Shown here one piece after another: positions 42,646 to 52,228 of a stretch of DNA of 64,000 bases. The stretch is from Senegalimassilia sp003474385 (GTDB taxonomy: Bacteria; Actinomycetota; Coriobacteriia; Coriobacteriales; Eggerthellaceae): NCBI RefSeq assembly GCF_003474385.1, contig NZ_QUCY01000002.1, positions 62,001-126,000 of the forward strand. The letters are read 5' to 3'. The notes beneath the pieces were generated by a model. The model was given only the letters and a program-made list of their open reading frames with translations, made no database searches and was not told the DNA's origin. Each line of letters opens with the position of its first letter. The stretch's first letter is position 1. The position numbers and the translations under genes were made by a program.

Positions 42646-43058
42646 CGTTTCCCTCGTTCCTATTTCGTGTTCGATGCTCCAAACAGGGACGGACGATGTA
42701 CACCTTCCCTGTTTTCTTCGTCAACGAAATCCCTGGTCATCTGCTATAGAGGCTTTCGCAAACGCAATGAAGCCCAGTGCATCGCGATTCCGCGCCCATG
42801 CTCGGGCGGTGAAGCGAAGCCTGCCGGAGCCTCAGCTGTACTGCGAAGCGATGCGCGCCAGGTCCCCAGCTGCACCGTGAAGCGCCGCCTGTCAGGGCCT
42901 CATCTGGGTGCGCCGCCGCCTCGTTTCCCCGTTGTTGCCATAGCCATCGCCAGACCCAACGAGTATGCTTACATACTAGCGCAAGCGATAAACCTCTACT
43001 TTATTGCTATGCTTTTTCACACGATGCTGAGATTTCGTCCATTTTCAAGGAATATGAT
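42646..43058. other. 413-base divergent intergenic region with degenerate repeats
   Basis: No gene is seen. Two related segments begin at 42809 and 42877 (both starting GTGAAGCG and sharing GCCTG and GCCTCA), a spacing of 68 bases with roughly three-quarters identity. The last 100 bases before 43059 are AT-richer and probably hold the promoter of the cyclo-ligase gene. Confidence 0.4.
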
Positions 43059-43682
43059 ATGACTTTGAAACAAGATACGCGGGCTTCGGTCCTCGCCCGA
43101 CGCAAGCAGATCCCTTCCGCCTTGCGCGAGGAGAAGAGCCGTCTGATTTGCGAGCGATTCCTTGCCGAAATAGACAACCGAATTGCTGGCGAAACACCCT
43201 CATGCGCTTCCGTCAAGCAGCTGCGCATCGCCGCTTACGAGCCCATGACCAGCGAAGTCGATGTACACCCTCTGCTATTTGCGACATACGAACGCGACTG
43301 GGAGGTGTTTCTGCCCTGCATGGCCAAGGACGCTCCAGATGCGCCTGCGCACATGGTGTTCTTCCCTATCGAGCAGAACCACCTGACCGAACAGCGGCCC
43401 GCCTTCCTCGACCACCCCGCTCGCCCTTACCTGCTTGACGACCTGCATGCCCAAGGCTGGCGGGAAGCCGATGAGCAGCTGTTCGACGTCGCCGTCATCC
43501 CCCTGGTGGCCTTTGACAGCAGCCTCATGCGCCTCGGGTACGGCGGCGGGAATTACGACCGGTTCCTCCCCAAACTGCGTGATGACTGCTTCGTAGCCGG
43601 TGTGGCATTCGAAGAGCAGCGCGTCGACCGCGTGCCCACCGAACCTCACGACCTCCCCCTTCCCCGCATCTTCTCGGCATAA
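43059..43682 (+). CDS. 5-formyltetrahydrofolate cyclo-ligase
   Basis: The product has 207 residues. It converts 5-formyl-THF to 5,10-methenyl-THF with ATP, returning a storage folate to the active pool. The signature block PLVAFDSSLMRLGYGGGNYD is intact near 147-166, and the N-terminal basic helix (RASVLARRKQIPSALREE) is typical. AAGGA lies eight bases before the ATG. It is apparently a single gene. Confidence 0.93.
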   Translation: MTLKQDTRASVLARRKQIPSALREEKSRLICERFLAEIDNRIAGETPSCASVKQLRIAAYEPMTSEVDVHPLLFATYERDWEVFLPCMAKDAPDAPAHMVFFPIEQNHLTEQRPAFLDHPARPYLLDDLHAQGWREADEQLFDVAVIPLVAFDSSLMRLGYGGGNYDRFLPKLRDDCFVAGVAFEEQRVDRVPTEPHDLPLPRIFSA

Positions 43683-43870
43683 CGCGGACGCGGGCAAAAT
43701 GGCAATATGGCGCGGAAAGGAACGGACGGCAATAGCATTGGTAGGCCGCTACATCTTCTAGGGATGCCCGCTAGCAAGGACGAGCACCTTGCGCACCCGA
43801 AAACAAGGCTGAATCAGCAGGCCTTCTGGTGAAGTCAAACCCCGCGCTTTTTCCGAAAATAGCTGTTCAG

Positions 43871-43906
43871 TAAAAGAGAGAGGGCCCCGAATGGAGCCCT
43901 CTCTCT
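43871..43906 (-). terminator. Terminator after the NhaC antiporter
   Basis: AGAGAGAGGGC pairs with GCCCTCTCTCT, and the minus strand continues TTTTA. It lies 43 bases after the antiporter stop. Confidence 0.75.
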
Positions 43907-43949
43907 TCGCATTCTTGCCACTTTTGCGGCTTGCGCCGCGCATCGGCGT

Positions 43950-45605
43950 TTATTTCTTCATGCCGATGTTGGACTTGTGCAGGATCTTCACCGCAACCAC
44001 GATGAGCACCGCGCCCAGCACCAGGGAAATCCAGGGATTGCCCGTGAAGCCGGCGACGATGTAGCACACGAAGCAGACGAGCATAACGGTGGTCGCGTAC
44101 GGCAGCTGCGTAGCCACGTGACGCAGGTGGTTGCACTTCGCGCCCGCGGACGACAGGATGGTGGTGTCCGAGATCGGCGAGATATGGTCGCCATACACGG
44201 CACCTGCCAGCGTTGCGCCCACGGCAACCAGGAACAGCGGATCGCCCTCGTTGAACACGCCGACGACGATGGGCAGGATCAGCGCAATGGTGCCCCAGCT
44301 CGTACCCATGGCGAAGCCGATGAAGCCGGCCACCAGGAAGATGATGCACGGCAGGATGGCCAAGCTCACACCCAGGCTGTTCAGGAAGCTGCTCACAAAG
44401 TCGCCCGTGCCGAGCATGTAACGGCAGCAACCGCCCAAGCTCCATGCCAGCACCAGGATCATGATGGCGCCGACCATGGAGCGCACGCCCTCGGAAATGC
44501 TCTCCACGAAACCGCTCAGCGTGGTCAGGCCGCGCGGTAGGAACATGGCGCCGGCAACGCACAGGGCCACCGTAGCGCCGATGCACAGGCCGCCGACCGG
44601 GTTCTCGCCGACAGCGGTGGCGAAGTCGACGCCCTCGAAAAAGCCGCCCGTATACATCATGCCTAGGATCGAGAAGAAGATCAGCACCAGGATAGGCACG
44701 ATCAGGTCGTAGACCTTGCCCTTCTCGGAAATGTCAAGGCCCTTGTACTCGTCGATGGCAGCCGATGCGGACTGCTCGATATCGGCCTGCTCGGTCACGA
44801 CCGACTCCAGGTTCGTATGGTCGTCGGGATCGGCTTCAGCCTGATCGGAAAGGCCCATGGTGGACAGCTTCTCCAACAGCTTGCCGCCCTCGGCAGCAGC
44901 GTCCTCGGAGGTCTTCGCCTCCGCCTCAGCAGCGCGCATCGGACCGTAATCGTTCTTGTTCGTGATCAGCATGAAGAACACGAAGAAGATGGTGAGCAGC
45001 GCATAGAAGTTGTACGGGATGGACTGCACGAACGTGGTGAAGCCGTCGTCTCCCAGGTAACCGCCGACCGCAACGGCCCACGAGGACACCGGCGCGATGA
45101 TGCAGACCGGGGCTGCCGTGGAGTCGATGATCCAGGCCAGCTTCTCATGGCTGACATGGAAGCGATCGGTCACGGGGCGCATGACCGCGCCGACCGTCAA
45201 GCAGTTGAAGTAGTCGTCGACGAAGATGATGATGCCCAGCAAGCCGGTGAGCACCTGCGCGGCGCGCGCGTTCTTGATATGGGTGGACACCCACTCGGCA
45301 TAAGCGCGGCTGCCGCCCGCCGTGGCGATGACCACGGTCAGCGCGCCCAACAACGCAAGGAACAACAGCAACGCCCCGTTATCGGCGATTTGCAGCGCCA
45401 TCGCGTTCGGCACGTCGGTGAATGCCGTGACCAGCTGATCGACGCCGACACCGTTGAGGGTGAACTGGTAGATGACCATGCCGACGAACACGCCGATGGT
45501 CAGCGACGAATACACCTCTTTGGTGATGAGCGCCAGAGCCAACGCCAGCAACGGCGGCACGATGGACCAAGCGCCGGTGCTGATAAGCTCGAAAGCCTCT
45601 TCCAT
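43950..45605 (-). CDS. NhaC-family Na+/H+ antiporter
   Basis: The product has 551 residues with about twelve membrane helices. The family signature GDHISPISDTTILSSAGAKC is intact near residue 475, and an FVDDYFNCLTVGAVMRPVTD block lies near 150. An acidic cytoplasmic loop of about 70 residues (MRAAEAEAKTSEDAAAEGG onward) splits the two halves. These proteins exchange Na+ (or other substrates such as malate/lactate or amino acids) with H+. The ATG at 45605 follows GGAGAAAGGGAAGGG. The upstream gap contains a parS site. Confidence 0.9.
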   Translation of the reverse strand: MEEAFELISTGAWSIVPPLLALALALITKEVYSSLTIGVFVGMVIYQFTLNGVGVDQLVTAFTDVPNAMALQIADNGALLLFLALLGALTVVIATAGGSRAYAEWVSTHIKNARAAQVLTGLLGIIIFVDDYFNCLTVGAVMRPVTDRFHVSHEKLAWIIDSTAAPVCIIAPVSSWAVAVGGYLGDDGFTTFVQSIPYNFYALLTIFFVFFMLITNKNDYGPMRAAEAEAKTSEDAAAEGGKLLEKLSTMGLSDQAEADPDDHTNLESVVTEQADIEQSASAAIDEYKGLDISEKGKVYDLIVPILVLIFFSILGMMYTGGFFEGVDFATAVGENPVGGLCIGATVALCVAGAMFLPRGLTTLSGFVESISEGVRSMVGAIMILVLAWSLGGCCRYMLGTGDFVSSFLNSLGVSLAILPCIIFLVAGFIGFAMGTSWGTIALILPIVVGVFNEGDPLFLVAVGATLAGAVYGDHISPISDTTILSSAGAKCNHLRHVATQLPYATTVMLVCFVCYIVAGFTGNPWISLVLGAVLIVVAVKILHKSNIGMKK

Positions 45606-45696
45606 TTCCCTTCCCTTTCTCCATAAGGTCCTCAAAGTCCATTGCGAATCAGTATACAAGCGCAACGGTCGAACCGCACTAGGATTCCGCCGGAGG

Positions 45697-45712
45697 GGTT
45701 TCACGTGAAACA
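45697..45712. other. parS: parS site (ParB-binding), 15 of 16 matches
   Basis: GGTTTCACGTGAAACA differs from the canonical TGTTTCACGTGAAACA only in the first base and keeps the perfect GTTTCACGTGAAAC core. It is non-coding, upstream of the NhaC gene. Confidence 0.85.
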
Positions 45713-45909
45713 AAAGGAATAGGTTGTCGGGAGGCGGGTTCTCCGCCCGATCGAGCGGCAGACCGGTATACCGAAAGGGGACACTTTGAGCAGTGCGGAG
45801 CCCACATCGAAGAAGGCGTTTCGCGCAACGGAACCCTCGCTGAACCACATCGCCTTATGCACTGGCTGGCGGATACGGAACCCCGGACGTCGAACTCAAC
45901 TATATATAT

Positions 45910-45947
45910 AGGAAGAGGCAGACGATAGGCTTCGTCCGCCTCTTCCT
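45910..45947 (-). terminator. Hairpin after the SSS symporter gene
   Basis: AGGAAGAGGC-A-GACGA pairs with TCGTC-C-GCCTCTTCCT (one mismatch). The downstream minus-strand sequence is ATATATATA rather than a T-run, so termination is probable but not certain. Confidence 0.55.
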
Positions 45948-46006
45948 TGAAGGCACTCGGTTTTGCGCGATTCGCTAACCCATAACGGCAAACCGTAATC
46001 GAAAGG

Positions 46007-47560
46007 CTATTCCGCGCCCTTGCGCTCCGCGGCCAACTCGTGTTGGTATTCGCGGTCGATGGCGCCCTCGGGACTGGGTGGGTTCACCTCGAAGGGAACG
46101 GACTTGGTGAACAGGCTGACCACCGGCACGATGATCAGCGACAACAGCATGGCCAAGGCGCCACAGTTGATGGGGCTGGAGATCAGCGGCGTACCCATCA
46201 GCGTGAGCACCATGTTGCCGCTGGTCAGGCACACGCCCACGATGAAGCTGCACCACACGGCCGCTTTGGAGATGCGCCCGGAGTACAGGCCCCAAAGGAA
46301 TGGGCCGAGGAACGCGCCGGCCAGCGCACCCCAGGAGATGCCCATAAGCTGCGCGATGAACGTGATGGAGGAGTTGTACTGCACCAACGCCAGCGCCGCG
46401 GACACGATGATGAACACCACGATAAGGACGCGCATCCAGCCGAGCTTGCTCTGCTCGCTCATCTTCTTCACCACGTTGCCCTGCAGAAGATCGAGCGTCA
46501 GCGTGGAGGACGAGGTCAGAACCAGCGAGGACAGCGTGGACATGCTGGCGGACAGCACGAGCACGATCACGATGCCGATGAGGATATCGGGCAAGGTGGA
46601 CAGCATGGTCGGGATGATGGAGTCGTACACCGGGATGCCGGTGGGACCGATCTCGATCTTGTCGGCGTACAGACGGCCGAAACCACCCAAGAAGTAGCTG
46701 CCGCCGGCAACCACGAACGCGAACAGCGTGGAGATGATGGCGCCCTGCTTCACCGCCGGGCCGGACTTGATAGCGTAGAACTTCTGCACCATCTGCGGCA
46801 AACCCCAGGTACCAAGGCTGGTCAGCACCACCACGCCGAGCAGGTTGAACAGGTCGGGGCCGAACATGCTGACGAACGGGCCGGCCATCTGCGAACCTTC
46901 GGCCGGGATCTGCGACAGCGTGGTGATCGCCTCGCTGAAGCCGCCGTTGTTCAGGATGACCGCCGCGATGACCGCGACGATGCCGAACAGCATGACGATG
47001 CCCTGCAGGAAGTCGTTCATAACGGTTGCCATGTAACCGCCCAAAACCACGTATAGGCACGTGATGACGGCCATGCCGATGACGCACACCTCGTAAGGAA
47101 GGCCGAACGCCATGCCGAACAGGCGGGACAGGCCGTTGTACACGCTTGCGGTGTACGGGATCAGGAACACGAAGATGATCGCCGCGCTGGCAATGCGCAG
47201 GCCCTTGGACTTGAAGCGCTTGCCGAAGAACTCGGGCATGGTGGTGGCGCCCAGGCGATGCGTCATCTCACGCGTGCGCGGACCGAGCACCCACCAGGCC
47301 AAAAGACTACCGAGGATGGCGTTGCCGATGCCGGCCCACACGGCGGCGATGCCGTATTTCCAACCGAACTGGCCGGCATAGCCGACGAACACCACGGCGG
47401 AGAAGTAGCTGGTGCCGTATGCGAAAGCGCTCATCCAAGGGCCGACGTTGCGCCCGCCTAGAACGAAACCGTCGACGCTTGTGGTGGTGCGGCGGCAGTA
47501 CAAGCCGACGCCAACCGCCACGCCGACGAAAATCAAAACCATGCAGATTTTTGCGACCAT
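46007..47560 (-). CDS. Sodium:solute symporter family (SSS) protein
   Basis: The product has 517 residues and about thirteen helices. The SSS features are GRNVGPWMSAFAYGTSYFSA near the start, with the helix-1 sodium region, and VVLGGYMATVMNDFLQGIVM, which resembles the PutP/PanF signature. The later segment LSASMSTLSSLVLTSSSTLT is the conserved helix 8. Substrates in this family include proline, pantothenate and short organic acids; no residue pattern decides here. AAAGGAACGATC precedes the ATG at 47560. It precedes the NhaC gene on the same strand, but a hairpin and parS separate them. Confidence 0.9.
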   Translation of the reverse strand: MVAKICMVLIFVGVAVGVGLYCRRTTTSVDGFVLGGRNVGPWMSAFAYGTSYFSAVVFVGYAGQFGWKYGIAAVWAGIGNAILGSLLAWWVLGPRTREMTHRLGATTMPEFFGKRFKSKGLRIASAAIIFVFLIPYTASVYNGLSRLFGMAFGLPYEVCVIGMAVITCLYVVLGGYMATVMNDFLQGIVMLFGIVAVIAAVILNNGGFSEAITTLSQIPAEGSQMAGPFVSMFGPDLFNLLGVVVLTSLGTWGLPQMVQKFYAIKSGPAVKQGAIISTLFAFVVAGGSYFLGGFGRLYADKIEIGPTGIPVYDSIIPTMLSTLPDILIGIVIVLVLSASMSTLSSLVLTSSSTLTLDLLQGNVVKKMSEQSKLGWMRVLIVVFIIVSAALALVQYNSSITFIAQLMGISWGALAGAFLGPFLWGLYSGRISKAAVWCSFIVGVCLTSGNMVLTLMGTPLISSPINCGALAMLLSLIIVPVVSLFTKSVPFEVNPPSPEGAIDREYQHELAAERKGAE

Positions 47561-47760
47561 GATCGTTCCTTTACCGATCGATATCGTGTAGACCGTGAAA
47601 TCTTCCCTGTTCGGAAAGCAGCTGCCCCTCGTCAAGGACACGGCTGGGCAACCGAACGCATCTGATTCACCCAACCTGGAAACGCACACGGCACAAGCCC
47701 GAGTTCGCTGCGAACATACGCCACGTCTAACAGACGCACGCAGCGGCTAAGCCCCGTGTG

Positions 47761-47940
47761 CTACAGATATCGATAGGAATAATAATAGGAAGGAAGGCCG
47801 GGCTTCGTCGCACCGCATTCACAGGCGGTCTTACCCGCAAAAGGCATCGTTTGGACTTCGAAGGCACACAGCATGACAGTCAGCTCAGCGGGCTGCTGAG
47901 CGCTGCGGGATGCGGTGATATGTCCGTTCACGATGCTCAT
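47761..47940 (-). CDS. Doubtful small ORF, 59 aa
   Basis: This reading frame starts MSIVNGHITASR and ends GLPSYYYSYRYL, with a CEC motif. The ribosome-binding site is weak (GTAGAG), and no family is recognised. It may be a chance ORF; it is listed only because the gap is otherwise empty. Confidence 0.2.
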   Translation of the reverse strand: MSIVNGHITASRSAQQPAELTVMLCAFEVQTMPFAGKTACECGATKPGLPSYYYSYRYL

Positions 47941-48031
47941 GGGCGCTACTCTACCACAGTCAAGTGCCTTTCCGTCCAGGATTTTCCTGAACGGCAACAT
48001 TATTTCCTAGTAAAGCGGTTCGAATTAGAAA

Positions 48032-48064
48032 AAGTGAAGCCGGGCACGTGACCCGGCTTCACTT
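48032..48064 (-). terminator. Terminator after paaK
   Basis: AGTGAAGCCGGG pairs with CCCGGCTTCACT, followed on the minus strand by TTTTTCT, 25 bases after the paaK stop. Confidence 0.85.
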
Positions 48065-48088
48065 CTCATTCAATTTGTTCGCAAGCTT

Positions 48089-49330
48089 TTAATAGCGGGA
48101 GTCGAAGATACGCTTCGTCTTCTTCTCACTGCGCGGCAGCTCGCCCATGGGAACGCCCTTCGCCTCGGGGGTGCAGCCGATCTTCGCCTTGAAGATCGCC
48201 GCCAGCTGCTGCTCGCATTGCTCGCGCTCCTCGCCTTCAAGCGGCGTTTCGAACAGCACGGTGAGCACATCGCGGCCGTTGATGGCCTCGATCATGACCT
48301 GATACTCGGACGATGCGCCGTCGGTGAACTGCAGCACCTCCTCGATCTGGGAGGGGAACATGTTGCAGCCCTTCACCTTGACCATGTCATCAGTGCGGCC
48401 CGTCAGGATGTCGATACGCGGGTGGTGGCTGCCGAACTTGCACTTGCAGTCGCCGGGAATGATGCGCGTAAGGTCGTGCGTGCGGTAGCGGATGAGCGGC
48501 GCGCCTTCCTTGCGCAGCGTGGTGAGCACCAGCTCGCCCACTTCTCCATCGGGCAGCTGCTCGCCGGTTTTCGGGTCGATGATCTCGCAGTACACGTAGT
48601 CTTCCCAGATATGCATGCCGTGATGCTCTTCGCAGGAGATGCCGATGCCCGGGCCGTAAATCTCCGTCAGGCCGTAGATGTCGAAGATCTCGATGCCCAG
48701 CTCGTTGGAGATGCGCTGGCGCATCTTATCACCCCAGCGCTCGGATCCGATGACGCCCTTGCGCAGGTCGAGCTTGTCGCGCAGGCCACGCTTCTCAATC
48801 TCCTCGGCAAGCAGCAGCGCATAGCTGGACGTGCCCGTGATGACGGTGGAATGCAGATCCTGCATCATCTGCAGCTGTTTTTCGGTGTTGCCGGGACCCA
48901 TGGGGATGGCCATGGCGCCCAAGCGCTCACAGCCCAGCTGGAAGCCGATGCCGGCAGTCCACAGGCCATAACCAGGGGTGATTTGGATGCGGTCGGTGTT
49001 CGTGATGCCCGCCGTCTCGTAGCAGCGCGCGAACATGGTGGCCCAATCGTCGACGTCCTTCTGCGTGTAGGGGATGACGACCGGGGTGCCCGTGGTACCC
49101 GAGGAGCTGTGGATGCGGATGATCTTCTCGTCCGGCACCGCCTGCAGTCCCAACGGGTACGCTTCGCGCAAATCGGCCTTTTCCGAGAAGGGCAGCTTCT
49201 CGAAATCTTCCTGGGTCTGCACGTCGGACAGATCGATGTCCTTGAATTTACGGGCGTAGAAGGCCGAGCGGTCCTTCAGGGTTTTGAACTGCTCTTTGAT
49301 GATCTCAAGCTGCTCCGGCTTCATTTGCAT
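48089..49330 (-). CDS. paaK: Phenylacetate--CoA ligase (PaaK-type)
   Basis: The product has 413 residues. It belongs to the ANL adenylate-forming superfamily and activates arylacetates to CoA thioesters with ATP. The phosphate-binding loop SSSGTTGTP is at 75-83, the AMP-binding motif is FDIYGLTEIYGPG, and GRTDDMVKVKGCNMFPSQIE marks the C-terminal domain hinge. The ATG at 49330 follows AAGGGAG. Together with the IorAB genes upstream it fits the archaeal and anaerobic route from aromatic 2-oxoacids to arylacetyl-CoA, with this ligase working either way. Confidence 0.93.
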   Translation of the reverse strand: MQMKPEQLEIIKEQFKTLKDRSAFYARKFKDIDLSDVQTQEDFEKLPFSEKADLREAYPLGLQAVPDEKIIRIHSSSGTTGTPVVIPYTQKDVDDWATMFARCYETAGITNTDRIQITPGYGLWTAGIGFQLGCERLGAMAIPMGPGNTEKQLQMMQDLHSTVITGTSSYALLLAEEIEKRGLRDKLDLRKGVIGSERWGDKMRQRISNELGIEIFDIYGLTEIYGPGIGISCEEHHGMHIWEDYVYCEIIDPKTGEQLPDGEVGELVLTTLRKEGAPLIRYRTHDLTRIIPGDCKCKFGSHHPRIDILTGRTDDMVKVKGCNMFPSQIEEVLQFTDGASSEYQVMIEAINGRDVLTVLFETPLEGEEREQCEQQLAAIFKAKIGCTPEAKGVPMGELPRSEKKTKRIFDSRY

Positions 49331-49631
49331 AGTATGCTCCCTTGTTCAAATGGCTTGTTTCGTTTTATTCATGCTGCGTGAGGAAAAGTGCGTAGGCGCT
49401 TCAAGTCCGAAAAGGCTGCGGGAAAGCACGGCAAATCGGCCCCAAACCTTACAGGTCTTGAAGCTAAAGCCATCGACCAGCCAACGCGTTGCGCGCGGCT
49501 GAGGAGAAGTGGATGTCGAATACCGAAGTCATACTGGTCATTGTAGGCAAAACCAAACCGCAAGCAACCCCCAAAACCGGCAACGGGACCGATTTGCGGT
49601 CCCATTGCTTGCAATGCAGGGTTTTGCGGTG
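49331..49631. other. 301-base gap between iorB and paaK
   Basis: A hairpin GGGACCG-ATTTG-CGGTCCC (49585-49603) extends by further pairs with one mismatch. It could end the iorBA transcript, although the T-run is poor. No gene is seen. Confidence 0.4.
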
Positions 49632-50228
49632 CTACTCCCCTACCGCCACGTTGATGGCTTGCAGGTTCATATCCACGAAGCGCGGCTTGACGCAAGCCGC
49701 AATCGCGGCACGAAGGTCTTCGGCATCGATGGGCACGCATCCGGTTTGCAAAGCCTTTGCCAACAACAGGCTGTTAAGCACCTTGCGGCTGCCGGCCGCC
49801 TTCGTAAGCGCAGCATCATCGACGGGCACAAGGTTCGCCTGCGTACCCGCCAGAGCGCGCTCCATGTTCGCGATCACATCGCTGGCGCGGTACGGGTTCT
49901 TCGACAGCGCCGCCGTGACCGGCTGAATCGCGGTGCTGGCGAACACCAGCGTCCCGGCGGGGGCAAGATAGGACAGCACGCGCGCGGCCTCCGCCGGCTC
50001 GAACGCGATGATCAGATCGGCGGTTCCTCGGCTGACCAGGGGCGCATGCACCTGCTCGCCCTTGTTGCCGATGCGCACGTGCGACACCACGTTGCCGCCG
50101 CGCTGCGCCATGCCGATGGTCTCAGCCGTGCGCACCTGCCAGCCTTTCTCCAAGGCGGCCTGGGCAAGCACCTTCGCGGCCAGAACCGTTCCCTGGCCGC
50201 CTACACCTGTGAGCAGGATGTTCAGCAT
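49632..50228 (-). CDS. iorB: Indolepyruvate ferredoxin oxidoreductase, beta subunit
   Basis: The product has 198 residues, the normal size of IorB. It is the gamma-type domain of 2-oxoacid:ferredoxin oxidoreductases, with the N-terminal glycine motif ILLTGVGGQGTVLAAKVLA and TAETIGMAQRGGNVVSHVRI typical of the family. The ATG at 50228 starts one base after the iorA stop, so both subunits are made together. It works in the cytoplasm to reduce ferredoxin. Confidence 0.95.
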   Translation of the reverse strand: MLNILLTGVGGQGTVLAAKVLAQAALEKGWQVRTAETIGMAQRGGNVVSHVRIGNKGEQVHAPLVSRGTADLIIAFEPAEAARVLSYLAPAGTLVFASTAIQPVTAALSKNPYRASDVIANMERALAGTQANLVPVDDAALTKAAGSRKVLNSLLLAKALQTGCVPIDAEDLRAAIAACVKPRFVDMNLQAINVAVGE

Positions 50229-50229
50229 G

Positions 50230-52182
50230 CTAGGCCTCCTTCTTCTCGCTAGCGGCGGATGCGGCATCGACCACGGAGATGCAGCCGAACGGGCACACCT
50301 GCGTGCACAGCCCGCACCCGTTGCACTGGCCGGCGTCGATGAACGCCTGACCACGCTCCCCGCTTTTCGGGCCGCGAACGTCGATATCGAAGCCGATGCC
50401 GGGGCACCCGATCTCGGTGATGCACTTCTTGCAACCCGTACAACGCTGAGCGTCCAACACAACGGGAGCCGCTGGTTTGAACAACTGCACGCAGGGGCTT
50501 TCGAACATGATGGCGGACGGCCCCTCGAAACCGATCGCCTCACGCGCGGCGTCGATGGACTGCTGCAGGTTCAGCGGGTCAGCGTGCACGATGCGCTCGA
50601 AACCGACCGCCCTCAGCACTGCCTCGATGGAAACCGGCTTGCGGCGCTCACCCATCAGCGTCACGCCCGTGCCCGGATGCGGCTGGCTGCCCGTCATGGC
50701 TGTGGTGGCGTTATCCAACACGCACAGCGTGAAGTCGTGGCCGTTGTACACCGCGTTCACGATTCCCGGCAAACCGCTTGCGAAGAACGTCGAGTCGCCG
50801 ACGAACGCCAAGGCCTTCTTCTGCGGCTCGACCACGGAGAAGCCCTGCGCCATGGTGATGCCGGCGCCCATGCACAGACAGGTATCCACCGCATCGAGCG
50901 GCATGGCGTTGCCCAGCGTGTAGCATCCGATGTCGCCGCAGAACACGGCAGGCGTCTTACCCAGTGCGCGCTTCACGGCATAAAAGCTGCCGCGGTGCGG
51001 GCAGCCCGGGCACAGCACCGGCGGGCGGACCGGCAGGGGCTGCTCGGGGTCGGCGTTGTCGTAGGTTGCCGCGTCTTCTGCCTCCGCCAATTCGGGGACG
51101 CCGAGGTAGACGGCCAGACGGACAAGGATGTCGTCGACGTCGTTCTCGCCGCGATCGCGCGCTTCGCCCGTCAGCTTGCCGTGCGTGTTGTACTCGGCAT
51201 GCGTCCTGCCCGCGAACGCCAGCAACTCGTCCTCCAGCACATGGTCCAGCTCTTCAAGCACGAGCACATCGGCAAGCCCCTTGGTAAACCCGGCGCACGT
51301 GCGCTCAGGGAACGGGAAGGGAGTGCCCACCTGCCAGAAACGATATGCCGGCAGCTGCACGCCGCGCTCGCTCGCGCGCTCCTCGAGCAAACGCAGAGCC
51401 TCGAGCGCATAAGCGGCCGACACGCCGCCCGCAACGATGCCATGACGAGTGAGCTGGCCGGCCACGCGTCGCTCGTCGACGGGATTGAATGCGCTCAAAA
51501 CCGGGTTCGTCGAGTAATTGACGGCAATCGCGCGCAGGCGCTCGTTGATTTCTCCATGGCCCTCAAAGGCGCGCTTCGGGAAGATGACCCAACGCGGGCC
51601 GCGCTCGAAGCCCTCCTCGGGGATGGGCTTGGCGTGCGTTTCCTCGGCAACGTCGAAGAACGTGGAAGCATGACACACACGCGTGGTGGGGCGTACGATG
51701 ACCGGCGTCTTGTAGCGTTCCGAAAGCTCGAACGCCGCCTTCATCATGTCGAAGCCCTGATCGGGCGTTGCCGGGTCGAGCACCGGCACCTTGGCGAAGT
51801 TGCCGAACCTGCGCGTATCCTGCTCGGTCTGCGACGAGATGGGACCGGGGTCGTCGGCCACGAACAGAACCGTGCCGCCCTTCACCCCCACGTAGTTCAA
51901 GCTCATCAGCGGATCGCTTGCCACGTTCAGGCCCACCTGCTTGCAAGTGAACAGCGTGCGCGCACCGCAATACGATGCGCCGGCCAGCAGCTCGAGCGCG
52001 CTCTTCTCGTTCGTGGACCACTCCACATGGATGCCCTGAGCGGCGCCGGAAGCATGCAGCTTCGCCACGGTTTCCGTCACCTCGGACGACGGCGTCCCAG
52101 GATAGCCCGCAACAACGCGCACCCCCGCCTCAAGTGCGGCATGGGCGAACGCCTCGTTGCCCATAAGCAGTTTCTTCGTCAT
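50230..52182 (-). CDS. iorA: Indolepyruvate ferredoxin oxidoreductase, alpha subunit
   Basis: The product has 650 residues. It decarboxylates aryl-2-oxoacids from Trp, Phe or Tyr to arylacetyl-CoA with TPP. The pyrimidine-binding N-terminal part begins with MGNEAFAHAALEAGVRVVAG. The TPP-binding part contains GDIGCYTLGNAMPLDAVDT. The C-terminus holds two [4Fe-4S] motifs, CTGCKKC and CNGCGLCTQVC. Start ATG 52182 follows GCGGGGAAAC; the frame is open to 52245, but that part runs through a parS site. It supplies reduced ferredoxin during amino-acid fermentation. Confidence 0.95.
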   Translation of the reverse strand: MTKKLLMGNEAFAHAALEAGVRVVAGYPGTPSSEVTETVAKLHASGAAQGIHVEWSTNEKSALELLAGASYCGARTLFTCKQVGLNVASDPLMSLNYVGVKGGTVLFVADDPGPISSQTEQDTRRFGNFAKVPVLDPATPDQGFDMMKAAFELSERYKTPVIVRPTTRVCHASTFFDVAEETHAKPIPEEGFERGPRWVIFPKRAFEGHGEINERLRAIAVNYSTNPVLSAFNPVDERRVAGQLTRHGIVAGGVSAAYALEALRLLEERASERGVQLPAYRFWQVGTPFPFPERTCAGFTKGLADVLVLEELDHVLEDELLAFAGRTHAEYNTHGKLTGEARDRGENDVDDILVRLAVYLGVPELAEAEDAATYDNADPEQPLPVRPPVLCPGCPHRGSFYAVKRALGKTPAVFCGDIGCYTLGNAMPLDAVDTCLCMGAGITMAQGFSVVEPQKKALAFVGDSTFFASGLPGIVNAVYNGHDFTLCVLDNATTAMTGSQPHPGTGVTLMGERRKPVSIEAVLRAVGFERIVHADPLNLQQSIDAAREAIGFEGPSAIMFESPCVQLFKPAAPVVLDAQRCTGCKKCITEIGCPGIGFDIDVRGPKSGERGQAFIDAGQCNGCGLCTQVCPFGCISVVDAASAASEKKEA

Positions 52183-52228
52183 ATGTTTCCCCGCTTCAAA
52201 GCCTGGTTTCAGGAATCGCTCCCTTCGT

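Larger units (their letters stand above)
45606..46006. other. 401-base intergenic region holding a parS site and a hairpin
   Basis: This gap contains the parS-like palindrome at 45697-45712, a short AT run (TATATATATA, near 45901), and the inverted repeat at 45910-45947. No gene is seen. Confidence 0.6.
47561..48088. other. 528-base intergenic region between SSS and paaK genes
   Basis: It holds the paaK terminator and possibly one small minus-strand ORF (see 47761-47940). The rest has no convincing promoter hexamer. Confidence 0.45.
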
